Positions 14,240-24,100 of a stretch of DNA of 30,006 nt are shown here, piece after piece (the stretch's first letter is position 1; each line of letters starts with the position of its first letter). Source of the stretch: Bacteroidota bacterium (GTDB lineage: Bacteria; Bacteroidota; Bacteroidia; Flavobacteriales_F; PHOS-HE28); NCBI GenBank assembly GCA_023430325.1, contig JAEZAU010000082.1, positions 1 to 30,006 of the forward strand, given 5' to 3'. Under the pieces are notes generated by a model that did no database searches, was not told where the DNA came from, and saw nothing but the letters and a program-made list of their open reading frames with translations. The translations under genes were made by a program, and so were the position numbers.

Positions 14240-14793
14240 TCATGGCGGACAGTACCAAGAAATGGTATGTGATCCGTGCCATCAGTGGCAAGGAGAAGAA
14301 GGTGAAGGAACTCATCGATATGGAGGTTTCGCGCTCCAACATGGGTACGCACATTTCCCAAGTGCTCATCCCCATGGAGAAGTTCATGCAGATCCGTGAA
14401 GGCAAGAAAGTGAGCAAGGAGCGCAATTTTTTCCCGGGCTATGTGCTCATGGAGGCGGATCTCACTGGTGAGATCGCCCATAGCATCAAGAATTTGCCGA
14501 ACGTGATCGGATTCCTTGGTGCCGAGAAGGGTGGCGAGCCTGTTCCATTGCGCCAGAGCGAAGTGAATCGTATCCTCGGTACGGTGGATGAACTGGCCGA
14601 TGCCGATGAGAGCATGCACAATCCTTACACCGTCGGTGAAAGCGTGATAGTGATCGATGGTCCTTTCAATGGTTTCAACGGCGTGATCGAGGAGATCAAC
14701 GAAGAGAAAAAGAAACTCAAGGTGATGGTGAAGATCTTCGGAAGGAAGACTCCGTTGGAATTGAGTTTCATGCAGGTAGAAAAAGAAGTATAG
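14236..14793 (+). CDS. nusG: Transcription termination/antitermination factor NusG
   Basis: NusG binds RNA polymerase and links it to Rho or the ribosome. The NGN domain spans about residues 8-125 (KKWYVIRAISGKEKKVKELID, then NFFPGYVLMEADL and VIGFLGAEKGGEPVPL). The KOW domain covers about 130-185 (VGESVIVIDGPFNGFNGVIEEIN). The ATG at 14236 overlaps the secE stop. A second in-frame ATG at 14242 (MADSTKKWYV) gives an N-terminus at least as typical, so the protein has 183 or 185 residues. No SD is seen at either. Confidence 0.96.
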   Translation: MIMADSTKKWYVIRAISGKEKKVKELIDMEVSRSNMGTHISQVLIPMEKFMQIREGKKVSKERNFFPGYVLMEADLTGEIAHSIKNLPNVIGFLGAEKGGEPVPLRQSEVNRILGTVDELADADESMHNPYTVGESVIVIDGPFNGFNGVIEEINEEKKKLKVMVKIFGRKTPLELSFMQVEKEV

Positions 14794-14829
14794 GGTCGGA
14801 CAATTGTCTTACCGTGTACAGGATCGAAT

Positions 14830-14847
14830 GCGCTGCGGAAGCAGCGC
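14830..14847 (+). promoter_or_regulatory. GNRA-capped hairpin in the rplK leader
   Basis: GCGCTGC (14830-14836), loop GGAA and GCAGCGC (14841-14847) form a perfect 7-bp stem with a GNRA tetraloop, in the 124-base gap between nusG and rplK. No T tract follows. It could be part of a ribosomal-protein operator (L1 represses the L11 operon in other bacteria), but the specific L1 site is not demonstrated. Confidence 0.5.
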
Positions 14848-14917
14848 CTGACAAAAAGAAGAAAACCGTCCAAGCAGCCCGGAAGGAAAGCGTTAGTAAG
14901 GACACAAATCAGGAACA

Positions 14918-15355
14918 ATGGCAAAGGAGGTAGCAGCGTTGATCAAGCTGCAAGTAAAAGGCGGAGCGGCCAACCCATCGCCCCCCATCGGCCCTGCACT
15001 CGGTGCAAAGGGCGTGAATATCATGGAGTTCTGCAAGCAGTTCAATGCGCGCACGCAGGACAAGGCCGGCAAGGTACTTCCCGTCGTGATCACCGTTTAC
15101 GGCGATAAGTCGTTCGATTTCATCATCAAGACCCCCCCGGCAGCTGTTCAGATCATAGATGCGGCGAAGGTCAAGGGTGGATCGGGTGTACCACACACTA
15201 AGAAGGTAGGAAGCATTTCCTGGGACCAGGTGAAGGCGATAGCCGAGGATAAGATGCCCGACTTGAACTGCTTCACGCTCGAGAGCGCCATGAGCATGGT
15301 GGCTGGAACAGCCCGGAGCATGGGTGTAACAGTGACCGGCAACAAGCCATTCTAA
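14918..15355 (+). CDS. rplK: Large ribosomal subunit protein uL11
   Basis: uL11 forms the GTPase-associated centre with 23S rRNA and the L10-L7/L12 stalk. The 145 residues are near the usual 141-147. The N-terminal domain has the proline-rich hinge region NPSPPIGPALGAKGVNIMEFC, and the C-terminal rRNA-binding domain holds KVGSISWDQVKAIAEDKM and the terminal GTARSMGVTV. It is the first gene of the rplKAJL-rpoBC cluster, preceded by a 124-base leader with a hairpin. Confidence 0.98.
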   Translation: MAKEVAALIKLQVKGGAANPSPPIGPALGAKGVNIMEFCKQFNARTQDKAGKVLPVVITVYGDKSFDFIIKTPPAAVQIIDAAKVKGGSGVPHTKKVGSISWDQVKAIAEDKMPDLNCFTLESAMSMVAGTARSMGVTVTGNKPF

Positions 15356-15367
15356 TAACTGGGAGCA

Positions 15368-16063
15368 ATGAGCACGATAAGCAAGAAGCGCAAAGCCGCT
15401 CTCAGCAAATACGACAACACGAAAGTGTACAGCCTTCAGGAGGCTGCACAGATCGTGAAGCAGGTGAGTACTACCAAGTTCGATGCTACGGTGGATATCG
15501 CCGTACGCTTGGGTGTGGATCCCAAGAAGAGCACCGAAATGGTGCGTGGCACTGTAAGCCTGCCACATGGTACGGGCCGCACCGTGAAGGTGTTGGTGCT
15601 CGCCGATCCAGCAAAGAGCCAGGAAGCCATGGAAGCAGGTGCTGATATGGCCGGTCTGGATGAGTATATCGAGAAGATCAAGGGGGGATGGACAGATGTG
15701 GATGTGATCATCTGCACACCGGCGGTCATGGCGAAGGTCGGAGCGTTGGGCCGGATCCTTGGTCCGCGTGGTCTCATGCCCAACCCTAAGACCGGCACCG
15801 TGACCATGGATGTGGCCAAAGCAGTTCGTGAGGTGAAGGCCGGTAAGATCGATTTCAAGGTCGATAAGGCAGGCATCATCCATGCGGTGATAGGCAAGGC
15901 ATCCTTTGAAGCACAGAAGCTCAGTGATAATGCACACGAGATCCTGCAGACCTTGGTGAAACTGAAGCCCGCCACGGCCAAAGGTGCCTACATCAAAAGC
16001 ATCAGTATCAGCAGTACGATGAGCCCTGCTGTTAAGGTGGATACACGTACAGTAACGGTCTAA
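15368..16063 (+). CDS. rplA: Large ribosomal subunit protein uL1
   Basis: uL1 builds the L1 stalk that guides E-site tRNA. In many bacteria it also represses its own operon by binding the L11 leader. The 231-residue protein shows FDATVDIAVRLGVDPKKS, RGTVSLPHGTG and the signature MAKVGALGRILGPRGLMPNPKTGTV split across domains I and II. GGGAG precedes the ATG by four bases, one of few SD-like sequences in the window. The gene follows rplK after 12 bases. Confidence 0.98.
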   Translation: MSTISKKRKAALSKYDNTKVYSLQEAAQIVKQVSTTKFDATVDIAVRLGVDPKKSTEMVRGTVSLPHGTGRTVKVLVLADPAKSQEAMEAGADMAGLDEYIEKIKGGWTDVDVIICTPAVMAKVGALGRILGPRGLMPNPKTGTVTMDVAKAVREVKAGKIDFKVDKAGIIHAVIGKASFEAQKLSDNAHEILQTLVKLKPATAKGAYIKSISISSTMSPAVKVDTRTVTV

Positions 16064-16078
16064 TAAGAAGCTACCACA

Positions 16079-16609
16079 ATGGCAACCCGTACCGAGAAAG
16101 ATCAGCAGATCGAAACGCTGGTGGAAGAGATCAAAGCTTCCAACGTACTGTACCTGGCAGATACCTCAGAGCTTACCGCAGAGGCCACCAGCAACCTGCG
16201 TCGTGAATGCCACAAGAACGGTGTTCGCATGCTCGTGGTGAAGAACACGCTTCTGAAAAAAGCCATGGAACGTGTTGAAGGTCGCGATTATAGCGGTCTT
16301 ACCAGTTCCTTGAAAGGGCACACCTCACTTCTGTTCGCAGAGAAGGGAAATGCTCCCGCCAAGCTGATCAAGAACTTCCGTAAGAAGAACCCCAAGCCCG
16401 TTCTCAAGAGTGCCTGGATCGATGAGGCCGTTTTCATCGGTGACGACCAGGTAGCCGTTTTGAGCGACCTGAAAGGCAAGGAGGAATTGATCGGCGATAT
16501 CATCGCCTTGCTCCAGAGCCCGATAAAGAACGTCATCAGCGGCCTGCAGGGCAGCGGTGGCCAAAAGATCGCCGGCCTGGTCAAAGCCCTCGAAGAAAGG
16601 GCCGCATAA
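16079..16609 (+). CDS. rplJ: Large ribosomal subunit protein uL10
   Basis: uL10 is the stalk base that holds the L7/L12 dimers. The 176 residues include the N-terminal rRNA-binding domain (NVLYLADTSELTAEATSNLRRECHKNGV, then VVKNTLLKKAMER) and a C-terminal helix that docks L7/L12 (VISGLQGSGGQKIAGLVKALEERAA). It starts 15 bases after rplA. A stable hairpin follows the stop before rplL. Confidence 0.97.
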   Translation: MATRTEKDQQIETLVEEIKASNVLYLADTSELTAEATSNLRRECHKNGVRMLVVKNTLLKKAMERVEGRDYSGLTSSLKGHTSLLFAEKGNAPAKLIKNFRKKNPKPVLKSAWIDEAVFIGDDQVAVLSDLKGKEELIGDIIALLQSPIKNVISGLQGSGGQKIAGLVKALEERAA

Positions 16610-16621
16610 ATGATACAGTAA

Positions 16622-16641
16622 GGGCGGGAAGCTTTCCGCCC
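16622..16641 (+). promoter_or_regulatory. Hairpin between rplJ and rplL
   Basis: GGGCGGGA (16622-16629), loop AGCT and TTCCGCCC (16634-16641) form an 8-bp stem with one G-T pair, 12 bases after the rplJ stop. No T run follows, so it is more likely a processing or stability element than a terminator. It could help set the excess of L7/L12 over L10. Confidence 0.55.
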
Positions 16642-16700
16642 CGACCAAACGCGTTACGCACTTCCGATAGCTTCTCTCTCAACTGTAACAACAACCAAAG

Positions 16701-17081
16701 ATGGCAGACATCAAATCCCTGGGCGATCAGCTGGTGGGCCTCACCGTAAAAGAGGTCAATGAGCTCGCACAGTATCTCAAGGACGAATACAAGATCGAAC
16801 CGGCAGCCGCTGCCGTGGCCATTGCAGGCCCAGCAGCTGGTGGTGGAGGTGGCGAGGCCGCTGAGGCCAAGACCAGCTTCGACGTGATCCTCAAGGCAGG
16901 TGGCCAGAACAAGCTCGCAGTAGTGAAGCTTGTGAAGGAACTCACCGGTCTGGGACTGAAGGAAGCAAAAGACCTCGTGGACGGTGCTCCGAAGCCGCTG
17001 AAGGAAGGCGTATCCAAAGAGGATGCAGAAAGCCTGAAGCAGCAATTAACGGAAGCCGGCGCCGAAGTTGAGGTCAAGTAA
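16701..17081 (+). CDS. rplL: Large ribosomal subunit protein bL12 (L7/L12)
   Basis: bL12 forms the flexible multi-copy stalk that recruits translational GTPases. The 126 residues comprise an N-terminal dimerisation domain (LGDQLVGLTVKEVNELAQYLKDEY), an Ala/Gly-rich hinge at about 36-55 (with the run GGGGGE) and the conserved C-terminal domain starting KTSFDVILKAGGQNKLAVVK and ending EAGAEVEVK. A large imperfect hairpin follows before rpoB. Confidence 0.98.
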   Translation: MADIKSLGDQLVGLTVKEVNELAQYLKDEYKIEPAAAAVAIAGPAAGGGGGEAAEAKTSFDVILKAGGQNKLAVVKLVKELTGLGLKEAKDLVDGAPKPLKEGVSKEDAESLKQQLTEAGAEVEVK

Positions 17082-17099
17082 GCACCTTTCAGCGCTAGC

Positions 17100-17162
17100 A
17101 TCACAGCAGCACGGAGAGGCCCCTAGGCGGGCCTTTCCGGCTGTGCTGTGATCACGGCTTTT
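17100..17162 (+). promoter_or_regulatory. Large hairpin (attenuator/processing site) between rplL and rpoB
   Basis: ATCACAGCA (17100-17108) pairs with TGCTGTGAT (17144-17152), and the inner part continues imperfectly to AGGCCC/GGGCCT around a CTAGGC loop. CTTTT follows at 17158-17162. A second smaller stem GGGTC/GACCC lies at 17164-17180. E. coli has an attenuator and RNase III site at the same joint, which lowers rpoBC expression relative to rplL; the same role here is inference. Confidence 0.7.
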
Positions 17163-17276
17163 AGGGTCGATCGAAGACCCACCTTTCCAGCCTCGATCCA
17201 GCTGTAAGGGTTGACATTTTTTGAGAGTACGGGTCAAGCGTTTATAGGTCGTCTTCCGTTCTTCTATCACCCGCAC

Positions 17277-20200
17277 ATGGCGAAGACCAGTTCTAAGAAA
17301 AACAAGCGCATCAACTTCGGTTCGAGCGCTCTTTCCATCGATTACCCCGATTTCCTCGACATCCAGCTCAAAAGCTTCGAGGAGTTCTTTCAGATCGACA
17401 CTCTTCCAGAGGCCCGCGAACAAGAAGGTCTCTATAAAGTGTTCATGGAGAACTTCCCGATCACGGACACCCGTAATCAGTTCGTGCTGGAATTCCTGGA
17501 TTACTTCATCGATCCACCACGCTACAGTATCGATGAATGCATCGAGCGCGGTCTTACCTACAGTGTTCCGCTGAAGGCCAAGCTGAAGCTCTACTGCACC
17601 GATCCGGAACACGAGGATTTCGAGACCATTGTGCAGGACGTGTATCTGGGCCAGATCCCATACATGACCCCCAAAGGATCATTCGTGGTGAACGGAGCTG
17701 AACGGGTGGTGGTGAGCCAGCTTCATCGCTCGCCCGGCGTGTTCTTCGGACAGAGCCGTCACGCGAACGGCACCAAGCTGTACAGCGCTCGCGTGATCCC
17801 CTTCAAAGGAAGTTGGATCGAATTCGCCACCGATATCAACGGTGTGATGTACGCGTACATCGATCGGAAGAAGAAGCTGCCGGTGACCACCCTTTTGCGT
17901 GCGATCGGCTTCGAGAGCGACAAGGACATTCTTGAGATCTTCGGTCTGGCCGATGAAGTAAAGGTGACCAAGGCCAACATGAAAGAGGCTGTTGGCCGCA
18001 AACTCGCCGCTCGTGTGCTGAAGACCTGGGTGGAGGATTTCGTGGATGAGGATACTGGTGAAGTGGTATCAATTGAGCGTAATGAAGTATTGATCGATCG
18101 CGAGACCGTGATCGAAGATCATCACGTGGAATTGATCGTGGAGAGCGGTGCAAAGACCGTCATCCTCCACAAGCAAAATGTCAACGCGGCCGATTACGCG
18201 CTGATCTACAATACCTTACAAAAGGACACCTCCAACTCCGAAAAGGAAGCCGTGGAGGTGATCTACCGACAGCTGCGTAATGCAGAACCACCCGATCTCG
18301 AGACAGCTCGTGGTGTCATTGACAAACTGTTCTTCAGCGAACAGCGTTATGATCTGGGTGAAGTAGGTCGCTATCGGATCAACAAGAAACTTGGTCTCCA
18401 AAGTGAATTGAGCGTTCGCGTTCTCACCAAGGAGGATATCATCTTCATCATCAAGTACCTGATCGAGCTCGTGAACTCGAAGGCCGATGTGGATGATATC
18501 GACCACTTGAGCAACCGCCGGGTACGTACCGTGGGTGAACAGTTGCACAGCCAGTTCGGTGTAGGTCTGGCCCGAATGGCGCGTACGATCCGTGAGCGGA
18601 TGAACGTGCGTGACAATGAGGTGTTCACGCCTACCGACCTGATCAATGCGAAGACCTTGAGCTCGGTGATCAATTCGTTCTTCGGAACGAACCAGCTCAG
18701 CCAGTTCATGGACCAGACGAATCCGCTCAGCGAGATCACCCACAAGCGCCGTATGTCGGCCCTTGGCCCAGGTGGTCTGAGCCGCGAACGCGCTGGTTTC
18801 GAGGTCCGCGACGTACACTACACACACTACGGCCGCCTTTGCACGATCGAAACACCTGAAGGTCCGAACATCGGTCTTATCAGTTCACTTTGCGTATACA
18901 GCAAGATCAACAGCCTTGGCTTCATTGAGACACCATATCGTCCGGTGAACGGGGGTAAGGTGGATGTGAAGGCTGAAGTGATCTACCTGAGCGCCGAGGA
19001 GGAGGACAACAAGATCATAGCACAGGCGAACGCCGTTGTGAACGAGCAGGGCGATTTCCAGACCAACCGCGTGAAGGCCCGCTTGATGGGCGATTTCCCA
19101 GTGGTGGAACCCAAGGAGCTCGATCTCATGGACGTAGCGCCCAACCAGATCGCCTCCATTGCCGCTTCACTGATCCCCTTCCTGGAGCATAATGATGCGA
19201 ACAGGGCGTTGATGGGATCGAACATGATGCGCCAGGCCGTTCCGCTGTTACGGCCCGAGGCTCCCGTTGTGGGTACCGGATTGGAAGAACTGGTAGCGCG
19301 CGATAGCCGCGTGCTGATCACAGCCGAAGGTGAAGGCGTGGTCAAGTCTGTGGATAGTGACCGGATCATCATCGATTACAAGCGTTCCGAGGATGAGCGC
19401 CTGGTCTCCTTCGAAGGTGATGAAAAGGAATACAAGCTCACCAAGTTCCTGAAGACCAACCAAAGCACCTGCATGAACTTGAGGCCCACGGTACGCAAGG
19501 GCGACAAGGTCTCAAAAGGGCAGGCACTGTGCGAAGGATATGGAACACGTGATGGCGAACTGGCCATCGGCCGAAACCTTCAGGTGGCATTCATGCCTTG
19601 GAAGGGTTACAACTTCGAGGACGCCATCGTCATCAGTGAACGTGTCGCCTCCGAAGACATCTTCACTTCGATCCACATCGATGAGTATATCATGGAGGTG
19701 CGCGATACTAAGCGCGGCCTCGAGGAATTGACGGCGGATATCCCGAACGTAAGCGAGGAAGCCACCCGCGATCTCGATGAGGCCGGCCTTATACGGATCG
19801 GTGCAGAGATCAAGGAAGGCGATATCCTTATCGGCAAGATAACCCCAAAAGGTGAGACCGATCCGAGCCCTGAGGAGAAGCTCCTTCGTGCCATCTTCGG
19901 CGATAAGGCCGGTGATGTGAAGGATGCGAGCCTCAAAGCGCCTCCAGGCGCCAAGGGTGTGGTCATCGACAAGAAGCTCTTCAGCCGCGCGGTGAAGGAC
20001 AAGAAGGCGAAGACCAATGAGAAGGCGATCCTTGAAGGGATCGACAAGGAGTACGAGAAGGAACTCGGCACCTTGAAGAGCGAGCTCATCGACAAGATGA
20101 TGGTCATCCTCAATGGTCAGAGCTCCAACGGTGTCTTCAACAAGTACAAGGAAGAGCAGATCAAGAAGGGCGTTAAGTTCAGTGCCAAGGTGCTGCAACC

Positions 20201-21092
20201 GGTGGATTTCGTTACGGTCGATCCAACGGAGTGGACATCTGACAAGCGCTTGAACGAACTGGTGCGCCAGCTGATCCACAACTACAACATCCGCCACAGT
20301 GATATCAGTGGTGTCTATAAGCGGAAGAAATTCCAGGTGAGCATCGGTGATGAGCTGCCAGCGGGCATCATCAAACTGGCGAAGGTGTATGTTGCCGCGA
20401 AGCGTAAGCTCACCGTGGGCGACAAGATGGCCGGCCGCCATGGTAACAAGGGCATCGTGGCCAAGATCGTTCGCGATGCCGATATGCCATTCCTAGAGGA
20501 TGGTACTCCAGTGGACATCGTTCTCAATCCGCTTGGCGTACCAAGCCGTATGAACCTTGGCCAGATCTATGAGACCGTTCTGGGTTGGGCAGGCAAGAAG
20601 CTGGGTCGCAAGTACGCCACCCCGATCTTCGATGGTGCCACCCATGATGAGATCAATGCCGAGACCGATGAGGCTGGCATTCCGCGCAACGGTAAGACCT
20701 ATCTCTATGATGGAGGTACCGGTGAAAGGTTCGATCAGCCAGCTACTGTAGGTGTGATCTACATGATCAAGCTGGCCCACATGGTCGATGACAAGATGCA
20801 CTCACGCTCCATCGGGCCTTACAGCCTCATTACCCAGCAGCCGCTGGGTGGTAAGGCACAGTTCGGTGGCCAGCGCTTCGGTGAAATGGAAGTATGGGCG
20901 TTGGAAGCATTCGGTGCCGCCAACATCCTTCAGGAGATCCTCACCGTGAAGAGTGATGATGTACTGGGCCGTGCGAAGGCTTATGAGGCCATCGTGAAGG
21001 GAGAACCGCTCCCGACCCCAGGTATTCCTGAATCCTTCAACGTATTGCTCCACGAACTGCGTGGTCTCGCGTTGAACGTGTCCCTGGAGTGA
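17277..21092 (+). CDS. rpoB: DNA-directed RNA polymerase subunit beta
   Basis: This is the catalytic beta subunit of RNA polymerase, 1271 residues with the ATG at 17277 (MAKTSSKKNKRINFGSSA). The frame is open back to a TTG at 17211, but the added 22 residues are not family-like. The rifampicin cluster is intact: FMDQTNPLSEITHKRRMSALGPGG, with D479, H489 and S494 equivalent to E. coli D516, H526 and S531, so no classical resistance substitution is present. Other blocks are RERAGFEVRDVHYTHYGR, ETPEGPNIGLI, the GDKMAGRHGNKGIVAKI motif and the C-terminal GGKAQFGGQRFGEMEVWALEA. It lies 195 bases after rplL, behind a large hairpin. Confidence 0.98.
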   Translation: MAKTSSKKNKRINFGSSALSIDYPDFLDIQLKSFEEFFQIDTLPEAREQEGLYKVFMENFPITDTRNQFVLEFLDYFIDPPRYSIDECIERGLTYSVPLKAKLKLYCTDPEHEDFETIVQDVYLGQIPYMTPKGSFVVNGAERVVVSQLHRSPGVFFGQSRHANGTKLYSARVIPFKGSWIEFATDINGVMYAYIDRKKKLPVTTLLRAIGFESDKDILEIFGLADEVKVTKANMKEAVGRKLAARVLKTWVEDFVDEDTGEVVSIERNEVLIDRETVIEDHHVELIVESGAKTVILHKQNVNAADYALIYNTLQKDTSNSEKEAVEVIYRQLRNAEPPDLETARGVIDKLFFSEQRYDLGEVGRYRINKKLGLQSELSVRVLTKEDIIFIIKYLIELVNSKADVDDIDHLSNRRVRTVGEQLHSQFGVGLARMARTIRERMNVRDNEVFTPTDLINAKTLSSVINSFFGTNQLSQFMDQTNPLSEITHKRRMSALGPGGLSRERAGFEVRDVHYTHYGRLCTIETPEGPNIGLISSLCVYSKINSLGFIETPYRPVNGGKVDVKAEVIYLSAEEEDNKIIAQANAVVNEQGDFQTNRVKARLMGDFPVVEPKELDLMDVAPNQIASIAASLIPFLEHNDANRALMGSNMMRQAVPLLRPEAPVVGTGLEELVARDSRVLITAEGEGVVKSVDSDRIIIDYKRSEDERLVSFEGDEKEYKLTKFLKTNQSTCMNLRPTVRKGDKVSKGQALCEGYGTRDGELAIGRNLQVAFMPWKGYNFEDAIVISERVASEDIFTSIHIDEYIMEVRDTKRGLEELTADIPNVSEEATRDLDEAGLIRIGAEIKEGDILIGKITPKGETDPSPEEKLLRAIFGDKAGDVKDASLKAPPGAKGVVIDKKLFSRAVKDKKAKTNEKAILEGIDKEYEKELGTLKSELIDKMMVILNGQSSNGVFNKYKEEQIKKGVKFSAKVLQPVDFVTVDPTEWTSDKRLNELVRQLIHNYNIRHSDISGVYKRKKFQVSIGDELPAGIIKLAKVYVAAKRKLTVGDKMAGRHGNKGIVAKIVRDADMPFLEDGTPVDIVLNPLGVPSRMNLGQIYETVLGWAGKKLGRKYATPIFDGATHDEINAETDEAGIPRNGKTYLYDGGTGERFDQPATVGVIYMIKLAHMVDDKMHSRSIGPYSLITQQPLGGKAQFGGQRFGEMEVWALEAFGAANILQEILTVKSDDVLGRAKAYEAIVKGEPLPTPGIPESFNVLLHELRGLALNVSLE

Positions 21093-21130
21093 TCGGCAGG
21101 CTTTAAGGTCGAACGGATAGAACAGAAAAG

Positions 21131-24100
21131 ATGAAGAAAGAAGTAAAGCTGAACAGCAACTTCAACAAGATAGTCGTAAGCCTTGCATCGCCTGAACAGA
21201 TCCTCGAGCGCAGCTTCGGGGAGGTGATCAAGCCGGAGACGATCAACTACCGGACCTACAAACCGGAGCGTGATGGTCTCTTCTGCGAGCGCATTTTCGG
21301 TCCTGTGAAGGACTTTGAATGCCATTGCGGAAAGTACAAGCGTATCCGATATAAAGGGATCGTTTGCGATCGCTGCGGCGTTGAGGTCACTGAGAAGAAA
21401 GTACGACGCGAACGCATGGGTCACATCCAGTTGGTGGTCCCCGTGGCCCACATCTGGTATTTCCGGAGCCTGCCGAACAAGATCGGTTACCTGCTGGGCC
21501 TGCCCACCAAGAAGCTCGATCAGATCATCTATTACGAGCGTTACGTAGTGATCCAGCCGGGCAACACGGTGAACAAGGAGGGTAATGCTGTTCAATACCT
21601 CGATTTCCTTACGGAAGAAGAGTATCTGGACATCATGGAGACCGTGGGTAAGGACAATCAGTACCTCGATGACAGTGATCCGAACAAGTTCATCGCCAAG
21701 ATGGGTGCTGATGCACTCCACGATCTGCTGAAGCGATTGGATCTAGATGGTCTCAGCTATGACCTGCGCCATAAGGCGAACACCGAGACCAGCCAGCAAC
21801 GGAAGAACGAGGCGCTCAAGCGCCTGAACGTAGTAGAAGCCTTCCGTGAGGCCAACAGCCGTCGCGAGAACCGTCCTGAGTGGATGATCGTGAAGGTGGT
21901 TCCTGTGATCCCGCCCGAACTGCGTCCGCTGGTGCCGTTGGATGGTGGCCGTTTTGCAACGAGCGACCTGAACGATCTCTACCGCCGTGTGATCATCCGC
22001 AACAACCGCCTGAAGCGCCTCATGGAGATCAAGGCTCCCGAGGTGATCCTGCGTAATGAGAAACGGATGTTGCAGGAATCGGTGGACAGCCTTTTCGACA
22101 ACAGCCGTAAGAGCAGCGCCGTAAAGAGCGAAAGCAACCGTCCGCTGAAATCGTTGAGCGATTCGCTTAAGGGCAAGCAAGGCCGTTTCCGCCAGAACCT
22201 GCTCGGTAAGCGTGTGGATTACAGCGCACGTTCAGTGATCGTTGTAGGTCCTGAACTGAAACTGCATGAGTGCGGTCTGCCAAAGGACATGGCGGCCGAA
22301 CTCTTCAAGCCGTTCATCATCCGTAAGCTCATTGAGCGGGGCATCGTTAAAACGGTGAAGAGTGCCAAGAAGATCGTGGACAAGAAGGAGCCGGTGGTGT
22401 GGGATATCCTTGAGAACGTGCTCAAGGGCCATCCTGTGCTCCTTAACCGTGCACCAACACTGCACCGCCTGGGTATCCAGGCATTTCAGCCCAAGCTGAT
22501 CGAAGGCAAGGCGATCCAACTACACCCGCTCGTCTGTACAGCGTTCAATGCTGACTTCGATGGTGACCAGATGGCCGTGCATGTGCCACTGGGCAATGCC
22601 GCCATCCTGGAGGCACAGCTGCTTATGTTGGCCAGCCACAACATCCTCAACCCGGCCAACGGTGCGCCGATCGCCGTTCCCTCACAGGACATGGTACTTG
22701 GCCTTTATTACATCACCAAGGGCCGCAAGAGTGATGCTGCACGCAAGATGAAAGGGGAAGGCCGCACCTTCTACAGCCCTGAGGAGGTGATCATCGCGTA
22801 CAACGAGAAACAGCTCGATCTGCATACATGGATCAAGCTTCGCTGGACGGATGCGAATGGTAAGACGCAGATGATCGAAACCACCTGTGGGCGTACACTT
22901 TTCAATGAAGTGGTGCCGAACGAGGCAGGTTTTGTGAACGAAGTGCTGACCAAAAAAGCGTTGCGTGACATTATCGCACGCGTGATGAAGGAGACCGGGG
23001 TGGCACGTACGGCCCAGTTCCTTGATGACATCAAGGACCTGGGTTTCATGAGCGCTTATCGTGGTGGCTTGTCCTTCAACCTCGATGATGTGATGATCCC
23101 TGAGGCGAAGGAGAAATTGGTGAAAGCGGCCCAAGCCGAAGTGGACGAAGTAACGTCCAACTACAACATGGGTCTCATCACCAACAACGAGCGTTACAAC
23201 CAGACGATCGATATCTGGACACACACCAACTCCAAGGTGACCTACACCTTGATGGAGCACATCAAGAACGATCGCCAGGGCTTCAATTCCATCTACATGA
23301 TGATGGATTCCGGGGCGCGTGGTTCCAAGGAACAGATCCGGCAGCTCAGCGGTATGCGGGGTCTTATGGCCAAACCGCAGAAGAGCGGTGGCGGCGGTGG
23401 ACAGGACATCATCGAGAACCCGATCCTCTCCAACTTCAAGGAAGGTCTATCGATCCTTGAGTACTTCATTTCCACACACGGTGCGCGCAAAGGTCTTGCA
23501 GATACGGCTCTTAAAACAGCTGACGCCGGTTACCTGACGCGTCGTCTTGTGGATGTGGCGCAGGACGTAGTGATCACCACCGATGACTGTGGAACACTTC
23601 GCGGGCTTATTGCAACCTCCCTCAAGAAGAACGAGGAGATCGTGGAATCACTCCATGACCGCATCCTCGGGCGTACCTCGGTGCATGACGTATATCACCC
23701 ACAGACCGGTGAACTCATTGTAAAGAGCGGAGACCAGATCAATGAGGATGTGGCTGAAGTGATCGGCAAGAGCCCGATCGAGGAAGTGGAGATCCGAAGC
23801 GTGCTCACCTGCGAACAGAAACAGGGTGTCTGCGGCAAATGCTACGGCCGCAACCTGGCCACGGGCCGAATGGTGCAGATGGGAGAGGCTGTAGGTGTCA
23901 TTGCAGCCCAATCCATCGGTGAACCGGGAACACAGCTTACACTGCGTACGTTCCACGTGGGTGGTGTTGCAGGAAAGATCACCGAAGAGAGCGAGATCCG
24001 TGCGAAGTATGACGGTATCCTCGAGATCGATGATCTGCGTACGGTAGCACGCCAGGATCGCAAGGGTAAGGAAGCCGAAGTGGTGATCAGCCGAAGCACA

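Noticed and set aside
17211..17250. TTGACA at 17211 as a sigma-70-type -35 box and TTG start of rpoB
   Set aside because: Bacteroidota housekeeping promoters do not use TTGACA, no TANNTTTG follows at suitable spacing, and the family-like rpoB N-terminus begins at the ATG at 17277.
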